Position numbers and translations under genes: made by a program
Part shown: positions 1-5,211 of the stretch, piece after piece
How the letters are laid out: every line of letters starts with the position of its first letter
How positions within the stretch are numbered: position 1 is the first letter of the stretch
DNA from: Planctomycetota bacterium
GTDB lineage: Bacteria > Planctomycetota > UBA1135 > UBA2386
Reading direction: 5' to 3'
DNA length: 5,604 nt
Assembly (NCBI GenBank): GCA_003235605.1
Contig: QJVU01000663.1
Coordinates: 1 to 5,604, forward strand
Notes under the pieces: generated by a model
Told to the model about the DNA's origin: nothing
What the model saw: only the letters and a program-made list of their open reading frames with translations
Database searches by the model: none

Positions 1-276
1 GACTCTGCCGTCAGGCCGGATTACCGTAAGCCTGGTGTGAATCTCACGCCCAAGTGCCTGCACCCGGTCCTGGAGCGCCGGCACCGGACGTTCCCCAAGC
101 GCAGCACGGGCGATGTCGCGGAGGAGGACGGCACGGCCCTGCAGGGACTCCAGGATCTCCGCCCGCGTGTCATGCTCGATCTGCCGCGAGATCAGCACTC
201 CGACCGTCGTGGTCAGGACCAGGATCAGGGCGACGTAGCCCGCGTAGAGCCTCCAGAGGAAGCGGGAGCTCGACAC
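1..276 (-). CDS. phoR: PhoR-like sensor histidine kinase, N-terminal 92 residues only (cut by window edge)
   Basis: The gene starts at a GTG (274-276) and continues off the left edge, so no kinase domain is visible. The 92 visible residues begin with a short basic N-terminus (MSSSRFLWRLY). One hydrophobic transmembrane helix follows at about residues 11-30, then a charged helical stretch, then TRLTVIRPDGRV at about 81-92. That last segment is how the extracytoplasmic or PAS-like sensor region of PhoR-type kinases typically begins. The start was chosen because it immediately precedes the membrane helix. It also sits three bases after the response-regulator stop, with AGAGG in the end of that gene about 8 bases upstream as a ribosome binding site, so translational coupling is likely. 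From its position directly after a PhoB-type regulator I infer a phosphate-sensing kinase that autophosphorylates on His and passes phosphate to that regulator. Another OmpR-family partner kinase remains possible because the catalytic half is not seen. Confidence 0.85.
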   Translation of the reverse strand, partial: MSSSRFLWRLYAGYVALILVLTTTVGVLISRQIEHDTRAEILESLQGRAVLLRDIARAALGERPVPALQDRVQALGREIHTRLTVIRPDGRV

Positions 277-279
277 GGA

Positions 280-978
280 CTAGGCCTCTTCATCCCGGAA
301 CCGATAGCCGACTCCTCGGATCGTCTCGATCAGTTCGCGATAGGTTGCCAGCTTCTTGCGGATAGCTCTCACGTGGACATCGATGTTCCGGTCGATGACC
401 ACAGCGTCCTTGCCGATCACGCGGCTCAGCAGGTGGTCGCGGGTGAAGACGCGACCGGGATGAGAGGCCAGGAAGTGCAGCAGACGTAGCTCGGTGGCGG
501 TGAACGTGACCGGCTTGCCGTCGATCCGGACATCATGCCGGCCGGCGTCGATCACTACTCCATCCCGCACGATCCGGTCCCGGGTCGTGCGGTCCTCCTT
601 CAGCGGGCCACGTCTCAGGACTGCCTTGACCCGCGCGATCAGCTCCTTCGGGCGAAAGGGCTTGGCCACGTAGTCATCGGCACCGACCCCCAGCCCTAGC
701 ACGATGTCGCTCTCCTCGCCCTTGGCGGTGACCATGACGATCGGGATGGCCCTGGTCAGCGGGTCTGCCTTGAGCTGGCGGCAAACATCGATGCCATCGA
801 GGGCGGGGAGCATCAGGTCCAGGAGCACAACGTCCGGTGCCTCCTCTCGGACCAGCCGCAGCCCGTCCTCGCCATCTCGCGTGGACCGGACCCGGTAGCC
901 TTCCCTGGTCAGGTTGTATTCGATCACCTCCCGGATGTCGGGTTCATCTTCGATGACGACGATCTTCTCTCGCTTCAT
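280..978 (-). CDS. phoB: PhoB-type response regulator (OmpR family, receiver plus winged-helix DNA-binding domain)
   Basis: A 232-residue two-domain transcription factor, the usual length for PhoB. The receiver domain (about 4-122) shows the acidic pocket E10-D11, the phosphoacceptor D54 in VVLLDLMLP, T84 in MVTAK, and K106-P107 in YVAKPF. The winged-helix domain (about 134-229) has the typical FTATELRLLHFLASHPGRVF entry, the recognition region around R197-NIDVHVRAIRKKL, and the terminal wing IRGVGYRF. The start ATG (976-978) was chosen because the receiver strand KIVVIEDE begins right after it; the frame stays open upstream but shows no conserved residues. There is no clear Shine-Dalgarno sequence at this start. 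The kinase gene follows after three bases. Three TTYAC units at 11-bp spacing lie 66-93 bp upstream and suggest autoregulation. The fold and family are seen directly. The specific phosphate role is inferred from PhoB-like sequence, the partner kinase and the box. Confidence 0.93.
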   Translation of the reverse strand: MKREKIVVIEDEPDIREVIEYNLTREGYRVRSTRDGEDGLRLVREEAPDVVLLDLMLPALDGIDVCRQLKADPLTRAIPIVMVTAKGEESDIVLGLGVGADDYVAKPFRPKELIARVKAVLRRGPLKEDRTTRDRIVRDGVVIDAGRHDVRIDGKPVTFTATELRLLHFLASHPGRVFTRDHLLSRVIGKDAVVIDRNIDVHVRAIRKKLATYRELIETIRGVGYRFRDEEA

Positions 979-991
979 GTGTGGCGTACAT

Positions 992-1005
992 GGATCCGAG
1001 GATCC
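992..1005 (-). repeat. Small inverted repeat just upstream of the response-regulator start
   Basis: The sequence contains GGATCC twice, eight bases apart. On the minus strand GGATC and GATCC flank the loop CTCG, giving a 5-bp stem ending 13 bases before the ATG at 978. It occupies the area next to the place where a Shine-Dalgarno sequence would be expected and none is found. It may be only a chance duplicate; no function is assigned. Confidence 0.25.
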
Positions 1006-1026
1006 GCTGGGGTCTTTTACCACCGG

Positions 1027-1057
1027 AAAAACCAAAGGAGATCGGTGAAGCCTTGGT
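1027..1057 (-). terminator. Possible weak Rho-independent terminator or attenuator-like hairpin
   Basis: On the minus strand ACCAAGG (1057-1051) can pair with CCTTTGGT (1038-1031), with one bulged T and a 12-base loop. A run of five Ts follows at 1031-1027. It could end read-through from the toroid gene about 330 bp upstream. The stem is short and imperfect, the loop is long, and the element overlaps the candidate Pho box, so the pairing may be coincidental. Confidence 0.25.
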
Positions 1058-1071
1058 AAAGCGGGCGTGAA
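1044..1071 (-). promoter_or_regulatory. Candidate Pho box: three 11-bp direct repeat units upstream of the response regulator
   Basis: On the minus strand, reading toward the regulator, three units follow each other without gaps: TTCACGCCCGC, TTTACCAAGGC and TTCACCGATCT. Their TTYAC cores start exactly 11 bp apart; on the plus strand these are CGTGAA at 1066, GGTAAA at 1055 and GGTGAA at 1044. PhoB/PhoP proteins of several phyla bind tandem 11-bp direct repeats. The TT(A/C/T)A(C/T) core matches the known Bacillus PhoP pattern and resembles the TTCAC core of Streptomyces PHO boxes. The box ends 65 bp before the regulator's ATG, suitable for activator binding over a -35 region. The periodicity is seen directly; binding is inferred. 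Confidence 0.55.
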
Positions 1072-1112
1072 TTTGTGGAGCCTGCAGCCAATGGCATGGA
1101 AGCGGCTGACCC

Positions 1113-1122
1113 GCATGCATGC
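1113..1122. repeat. 10-bp perfect palindrome GCATGCATGC
   Basis: A perfect self-complementary decamer about 135 bp upstream of the regulator start. It has no T-run or flanking symmetry and does not extend beyond 10 bp. It could be a dimeric protein site or chance. Confidence 0.2.
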
Positions 1123-1391
1123 CGGCCGAGGGTCGGGACGCGGCTCGCGGGAGGCACTTCTCCACGGACGGAAAGAAGCGCCGGGAGGCCTCGATCCGTC
1201 GACAAGATCCCGTTGACAGAGGGGACAACGGAGGGAGGAGCTGTGGGAGGATCAGGGTAGCGAAGAGAACCCCCCGGCGCATGGCGGATCGTGCAAAGGC
1301 CCGTCCGTCTGTGGTGTTCCGCAAGAGCAAGACACGTACCAACACCGCCGGCTCCGGCCGTTCTCGTCTCTCGTCGCCCTGGTGGCTCAGG

Positions 1392-2915
1392 TCAACGGAC
1401 GAGGCGCGAATAGCGGTAGTACGCCTCCAGCGTCAGCACCAGGATGGCGGTCGAGTAGACGCGGCCGCCGTCCTCGCCCCAGGCACCATTGGGGTCCCAG
1501 CTGCCCTTGAAGTTGCCATCCATGCGCTGGGTCTTGACCAACGCGGGGGTGAGCGCCTTCTGCCACTCCCGCCAGTGCCGTCCACCCATCTGGTAGAGGG
1601 CGTAGGTTGCGTAGTACCAGTAGTAGTGGTCGATGCTGCCGTCGCGCAGGTTCTGCGGCGGCTTGCTCAGGATCAGATCGGCCTGCCGCTCCATGATCTC
1701 GCTCTTCGCCGGATCCTGGCCCAGGAAGAATCGGCAGAACAAGGCCACGCCGGTGAGCGCTTCGCCCTTGTCCTGGGGGAAGCGGGTGGCATGGTCGCCC
1801 GGGTGGCGGGAGGACTGTTCGCCGCGCTTGGTGTAGCCGGTGCGACCGCTGGTGGGGTCGGTCATCTCGTCCATCCAGTTCGCGGCGATCTTCAGGGCCT
1901 GCTCGTTCACCTGCAGCTTGAAGTCCTTCGCGGACTTGTAGGCCATGATGCACCAGCCAGTGACCGACATGTCGTTGTCGTTGTCCCGGGGCTGGTAGCG
2001 CCATACCGCGTACGGGTTGCGGTGGGATTCGAGGTAGTTGATACCGCGCTGGGCATACCGCTTGAGCACGGAAGAGCGGGAGAGCCCCTGGGCCTCGCAC
2101 ATGGCGTAGGCTGCGATCGCGTGGTTGTAGATGAAGTCGTGGGAAGCGTTGGTTCCAAACAGACCTGTGTTCGGATCCTGCTGCTTCAGAAGCCACTTCA
2201 CGGCCATCTTCACCTGGTTCTTGTAGGGACCGGACTTCATGGTGCTGCCGTCGCCCAGGAAGGCCAGCAGCGCCAGGCCCGATACCCCGACGTCGTGGAC
2301 GGCGTTGCCTGCGCCATCGCAAGGCGGACCCTCCTTGTCGTGCTTCATGAAGCCGTCGCAGTCCCAATTGCCGTCCTCGTCCTGGTGGTCCTTGAGCCAC
2401 TGCAGGCCCAGGTCTATGGCCCGGGCCGTGCCGCGCCTGCGACGGCCCAGCTTGCGTCGACCCCCTTTGCGGCCGCCCCACTTGCCGCCGGCTCCACCAC
2501 CCAGACCGATCGCGGTGTTCCACTGGTCGGCATCGAATGAGGACTCGACGGTGTCGGTCTCGGATTCGTCGATCACATCCTCGCTGATCTCTTCGGTCTC
2601 GACGATCTCCTCCTCCTCGACGAACTCCTCCTCGACCTCCTCAGGCTCTTCCTCCAAGGGCTCTTCTTCCTCTTCCTCGACCTCCTCCTGCTCCGTCTCC
2701 GGCGTCACCTTGAGGACCAGGTCCGGCTTGACGGCTCCGCTCTCCGGCAGCAGCAGAAACAGCAACATCAGCGCGATGGCGTGTATCAGGATCGAGAGCC
2801 CAAGCCACGGAGCGTGCTTGAGCTGCTCGTTCATGATGTCCTGGAATGTCTCCTCGCGCTCCCAGACCGGGACGTTGTGGGATTCGACGTGGATCTTCGT
2901 GGGATCGATCGTCAT
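1392..2915 (-). CDS. Membrane-anchored prenyltransferase/squalene-cyclase-like toroid protein with TonB-like anchor and Glu-rich arm
   Basis: A 507-residue protein whose function I do not recognise. In order it has a short polar N-terminus; one transmembrane helix at about 36-57 (WLGLSILIHAIALMLLFLLL) with an SxxxH motif, S41/H45, as in the TonB membrane helix; and an acidic arm at 71-120 in which 28 of 50 residues are Glu. A Gly/Arg/Lys stretch follows (about 138-165, 11 basic and no acidic residues from 145 on). The C-terminal half (about 165-507) consists of helical repeats with QW-like motifs such as LQWLKDHQDEDGNWD, WLLKQQDPNTGLFG and QRMDGNFKGSWDPNGAWGED. That pattern fits the alpha/alpha-toroid of prenyltransferases and terpene cyclases. 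The cyclase DXDD acid motif is not visible, so catalysis as a hopene cyclase is unlikely. By analogy with TonB the toroid would be periplasmic, but the residues before the helix give no clear positive-inside signal. The start ATG (2913-2915) has GGAG two bases upstream; the upstream extension of the frame is Cys/Arg-rich and overlaps the preceding gene. It is probably co-transcribed with that small gene. Confidence 0.85.
   Translation of the reverse strand: MTIDPTKIHVESHNVPVWEREETFQDIMNEQLKHAPWLGLSILIHAIALMLLFLLLPESGAVKPDLVLKVTPETEQEEVEEEEEEPLEEEPEEVEEEFVEEEEIVETEEISEDVIDESETDTVESSFDADQWNTAIGLGGGAGGKWGGRKGGRRKLGRRRRGTARAIDLGLQWLKDHQDEDGNWDCDGFMKHDKEGPPCDGAGNAVHDVGVSGLALLAFLGDGSTMKSGPYKNQVKMAVKWLLKQQDPNTGLFGTNASHDFIYNHAIAAYAMCEAQGLSRSSVLKRYAQRGINYLESHRNPYAVWRYQPRDNDNDMSVTGWCIMAYKSAKDFKLQVNEQALKIAANWMDEMTDPTSGRTGYTKRGEQSSRHPGDHATRFPQDKGEALTGVALFCRFFLGQDPAKSEIMERQADLILSKPPQNLRDGSIDHYYWYYATYALYQMGGRHWREWQKALTPALVKTQRMDGNFKGSWDPNGAWGEDGGRVYSTAILVLTLEAYYRYSRLVR
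2594..2700 (-). repeat. Low-complexity GAG/GAA tract encoding the Glu-rich arm
   Basis: The coding strand is almost pure purine (repeated GAG, GAA and GAGGA), seen as CTCCTC/TTCTTC on the plus strand. It encodes the acidic arm of the toroid protein. Such simple tracts expand and contract by slippage, so arm length may differ between related strains. Codons are mixed GAG and GAA rather than one perfect triplet repeat. Confidence 0.7.
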
Positions 2916-2952
2916 GGCTCCGTCAGCACAACGAGCGCGCTGTGCAGCAGGT

Positions 2953-3237
2953 TCACTCGTTTCCCTTGGCGGCCTGGCGCAGCAGGAACTGGTCTCCGCT
3001 GTCGGTCCGCACAACGTCCAACACCTGGTCGAGCATTGCCCGGGCAACCTGTTCTGCAACCACCAGCACGGTTCGACCCGCTATCCGGTAGCCGGTGTCG
3101 TCGGGCGTCACGCGATCCGGTTTCAGCCGCGTGCCATCCGTCGTGCGGCAAAGCCGAAACGCCACGTCCGGCGGAACGTCCCGGTCCACAAGCGACGAAT
3201 GCAGGACCAGCTTCGCAGCGTCCGTTACTGCCAACAT
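2953..3237 (-). CDS. Small conserved-looking protein, possible degenerate HesB/IscA-like domain
   Basis: The product has 94 residues from the ATG at 3235-3237; a GTG directly before it (3238-3240) would add one residue. The composition is that of a folded alpha/beta protein, unlike the Arg/Pro/Ser-rich shadows overlapping it. It opens with LAVTDAAKLVLHSSL, followed by DVAFRLCRTTDG, a DRVTPDDTGY segment, then RTVLVVAEQVARAMLDQVLDVV and a last strand near QFLLRQ. The order (TxxA helix, short strands, an acidic turn, a VLVV strand, an LD-containing helix or turn) recalls HesB/IscA-type Fe-S biogenesis domains. However, only one Cys is present (C30) and the C-terminal CxC is absent, so it is unlikely to carry a cluster in the IscA way. 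There is no signal peptide or membrane segment. The toroid gene starts 37 bp after its stop in the same direction, suggesting an operon. No strong Shine-Dalgarno is visible. The gene call is reasonably sure; the family is tentative. Confidence 0.6.
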   Translation of the reverse strand: MLAVTDAAKLVLHSSLVDRDVPPDVAFRLCRTTDGTRLKPDRVTPDDTGYRIAGRTVLVVAEQVARAMLDQVLDVVRTDSGDQFLLRQAAKGNE

Positions 3238-3426
3238 CACTCGGTCTCGGCTCGCCGGTCGGCTCTGGGGGGCATCCCCATTTGCGAGTCAAAAGCCGTA
3301 CCACCCCCACCACGCGAGCGTCGCCTGCGGAGAGCCGGCAGGATACGTTGCACCACGGCACCGATCGGAGTTCCAAGCGCCGGGGTTTCGGCACGATGCA
3401 GCCGATCGCGGCTCGTCAGTCCCTCG
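3238..3426. other. Intergenic region between the GH15 gene and the small HesB-like gene
   Basis: About 190 bp without a credible gene. Reading the minus strand there is a TTGACT at roughly 3286-3291, but no convincing -10 hexamer at normal spacing. Two short GC hairpins (AGCCG/CGGCT at 3400-3413, GCCG/CGGC at 3379-3392) lie just after the GH15 stop, without T-runs. A promoter for the small gene and toroid gene could lie here, but none can be drawn with confidence. Confidence 0.4.
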
Positions 3427-3433
3427 TCAGTCC
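3412..3433. repeat. Perfect tandem duplication of an 11-bp unit across the GH15 stop codon
   Basis: CTCGTCAGTCC occurs twice back to back (3412-3422 and 3423-3433). The right copy carries the GH15 stop codon (TCA on the plus strand at 3427-3429, TGA in the gene) and the last residues. It looks like a recent small duplication at the gene's 3' end. Confidence 0.75.
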
Positions 3434-5178
3434 CAGGGCTCGGAGAGCCGGAAGGCCGTGTTCAGGAGCCCGACGTGGGAGTAGGTCTGGGGGAAGTTGC
3501 CCGCCAGTTGGCCTGTGGCCGAGATGATGTCCTCGCTGAACAGGCCCAGGGGATTGCCGAGAGGCAGGATACGCGCGAACAGTTCCCTGGCTTCGTCCAG
3601 CCGGCCGATGATGGCCAGGGCTTCCGCCAGCCAGAACGAGCAGACCGTGAAAGCCGCCTGCTGCGGGCCGAAGTCGTCTTCTGCGTTGTAGCGACGCAGC
3701 AGGCCGTCCGTCTGCAGGCCCTTGCGGATCGCATCCACGTGCGAGGACGCCTCCGGACTGCGCGGATCCAGAAAGCCGAAGTGCAGGGCCAGCAGGGTCG
3801 CGGCGTCGAGATGGGCAGCGCCCGCGCGCTGGGTCAGGGCTCCGAGCTCGGCGTTCCAGCAACGCTCCATGATGAGCTTGCGTGCACGCGCAGCCGTGGT
3901 TCGGGCTCGCTCCACGAGGTCCGAATCCCCAACGACCTGGCCGACCTCCGCGGCGCGGCGGGCACCCGCCCAGTGCATCAGCAGCGTGAACGTGTGCAGG
4001 TGCTTGCTGTTGCGGAGCTCCCATGGCCCGGCATCCGGTTCCTCGACGCGCCTCTCGATCTGCTTGAGGAGCCTGTGCACGAGAGGCTGGGCACCGGTGA
4101 AGCCTTCCGAGCTGGCGAAGCGCACGTCGAGCAGCATGCGGCTGACAGCGAGGATCATTTCTCCGTAGACGTCGTTCTGCAGATGCTCGTGTGCTTGGTT
4201 GCCGATGCGCACCGGCCGTTCGCCACGATAGCCGTGCAGGTGGCCAAGCACCTGTTCCGTCAGCTGGGTATCGCCGTTGATCCCGTATAGCGGCTGGAGG
4301 TCGTCGCCATGGGTCTCACAGATGTTGCGCAGATACGCGAGGAAGCGCTCCATCTCCCCGAAGTGCCCAAGACGCTCGAAGGCATGGAGCGCAAAGTAGG
4401 CATCCCGCAGCCAGCAGTAGCGGTAGTCCCAGTTCCGGCCGCTCCCGGGAAACTCCGGCAGGCTCGTCGTCGTGGAGGCGATGATCGCGCCGGTGTCCTC
4501 GTACTGGTGCAGCTTGAGAACCAGAGCAGAGCGGATCACCTCGCGCTGGAACTCCTTCGTTATGCGAATGCTCTTCACCCACTGCCGCCAGTAGTCGACC
4601 GTGCGCTCCAGGAAGCGGAGGCTGGTCTCCTCCAAGGGTGACTCGAGAGGCTCTCCACAGGTCAGGACCAGGTAGTGAGGCTTCGAAAGCAAGAACGGAC
4701 GTGATTCCGCCACGTACGTCAGGGGAATATCGGTCGTCAGCCGAAGCGGCCAGGGCAGGCCCTGGAACTGGATGTGGTTGCTTGCCAGCCACGAGCCCAG
4801 ACGCTCCCGGCCGTAGTTCCCGGTCGGCTCGCAGCGGACGCGGACCAAGGGCTCGCCGCTCAGGGGTCGGAGGATACGCACCAGCATGGTCGGCTTGTAG
4901 AAGCGCTCGAAGAGGCGGAACCGCGGCGCAAAGTCCAGGACCTCGAAGGAGCCATGGGCGCTCTCCAGGACCGTGCGCAGCACGTTCGTGTTCTCCAGGT
5001 ACTCGTGCCGAGTCTCCTTCGGCTCGATGGATTCGACTGCGAAGGCACCGCCCTTGCTCGGATCCAGGAGCTCACCGAAAACGAAGCTGCTGTCGAATCG
5101 CGGCCAGCAGAGCCATATCACCCGCCCTTCCTCGATCAGGGCGCTGTACCCACAGTTACCGATGATTCCGAAGTTCAC
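3427..5178 (-). CDS. Glycoside hydrolase family 15 protein (glucoamylase/trehalase type), cytoplasmic
   Basis: A 583-residue protein, a normal length for bacterial GH15 enzymes with the N-terminal trehalase-like beta domain. The N-terminal domain (about 1-175) opens with the family's usual IGNCGYSALIEEGRVIWLCW...RFD. The (alpha/alpha)6 catalytic domain (about 205-578) shows RNWDYRYCWLRDA (248-260), LYGINGD (298-303), GYRGERPVRIGNQAHEHLQN (317-336) then DVYGE, PWE (385-387), and GLFSED (545-550) followed by GNFPQTYSHVGLLNTAFRL. By family comparison E387 is the likely general acid and E549 the general base. These enzymes release glucose by inversion from alpha-glucans or trehalose. The adjacent trehalose-6-phosphate synthase favours trehalase, but specificity cannot be read from sequence. 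The GTG start (5176-5178) was chosen because GGAG lies six bases upstream and homologues begin right at this NFGIIGNC segment; the frame is open further upstream only as antisense of the neighbouring gene. There is no signal peptide. Confidence 0.93.
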   Translation of the reverse strand: MNFGIIGNCGYSALIEEGRVIWLCWPRFDSSFVFGELLDPSKGGAFAVESIEPKETRHEYLENTNVLRTVLESAHGSFEVLDFAPRFRLFERFYKPTMLVRILRPLSGEPLVRVRCEPTGNYGRERLGSWLASNHIQFQGLPWPLRLTTDIPLTYVAESRPFLLSKPHYLVLTCGEPLESPLEETSLRFLERTVDYWRQWVKSIRITKEFQREVIRSALVLKLHQYEDTGAIIASTTTSLPEFPGSGRNWDYRYCWLRDAYFALHAFERLGHFGEMERFLAYLRNICETHGDDLQPLYGINGDTQLTEQVLGHLHGYRGERPVRIGNQAHEHLQNDVYGEMILAVSRMLLDVRFASSEGFTGAQPLVHRLLKQIERRVEEPDAGPWELRNSKHLHTFTLLMHWAGARRAAEVGQVVGDSDLVERARTTAARARKLIMERCWNAELGALTQRAGAAHLDAATLLALHFGFLDPRSPEASSHVDAIRKGLQTDGLLRRYNAEDDFGPQQAAFTVCSFWLAEALAIIGRLDEARELFARILPLGNPLGLFSEDIISATGQLAGNFPQTYSHVGLLNTAFRLSEPWD

Positions 5179-5184
5179 GTCACA

Positions 5185-5188
5185 CTCC
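5185..5188 (-). promoter_or_regulatory. Ribosome binding site deciding the GH15 GTG start
   Basis: GGAG on the minus strand, six bases before the GTG at 5176-5178. It supports that start over the longer open frame, which would need to begin inside the divergent trehalose-phosphate synthase gene. Confidence 0.6.
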
Positions 5189-5211
5189 AATATGCGGTAC
5201 AAGTCCAGCTC

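Larger units (their letters stand above)
979..1391. other. Gene-free region between the toroid protein gene and the response regulator
   Basis: This 413-bp stretch has no reading frame that looks like a protein. The open frames across it are Arg/Pro/Ser-rich and overlap real genes. It holds the 11-bp-periodic box (1044-1071), an overlapping hairpin with a T-run (1027-1057), a 10-bp perfect palindrome GCATGCATGC (1113-1122) and a small GGATC/GATCC hairpin (992-1005). On the plus strand there is a TTGACA at 1213-1218, but no matching -10 element and no plus-strand gene follow. It most likely serves as the 3' end of the upstream gene and the promoter region of the regulator. Confidence 0.7.

Noticed and set aside
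979..1116. N-terminal extension of the response regulator to 1116
   Set aside because: The added residues are not receiver-like, and the region contains the candidate Pho box. The ATG at 978 directly precedes the first receiver strand.
1213..1241. Plus-strand TTGACA as a sigma-70 promoter
   Set aside because: No -10-like hexamer at 16-18 bp and no plus-strand gene downstream.
944..1345. Minus-strand 133-codon frame with a hydrophobic start (MRRGVLFATLILPQLLPP) from an internal ATG
   Set aside because: The beginning resembles a signal peptide, but the remainder is Arg/Pro/Ser-rich, runs through the promoter region and overlaps the regulator's start. It is most likely not translated.
1119..2540. 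Plus-strand open frame of 473 codons
   Set aside because: It lies antisense to the toroid gene, whose minus-strand product has clear domains. The plus frame reads as Val/Gly/Ala-rich mirror sequence, typical of high-GC shadow frames.
2912..3394. Minus-strand 160-codon frame overlapping the small HesB-like gene
   Set aside because: Its product is Gly/Arg/Ser/Pro-rich with no domain pattern, while the overlapping 94-residue frame has normal alternating hydrophobic structure.
3379..3413. Two short GC hairpins as a terminator for the GH15 gene
   Set aside because: Stems of only 4-5 bp and no T-run on the minus strand; ordinary in DNA of this GC content.
2239..4290. Plus-strand open frame of 683 codons
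   Set aside because: It runs across the antisense of three genes and a gap, with Ser-rich sequence over the Glu tract. No coherent domain is seen.
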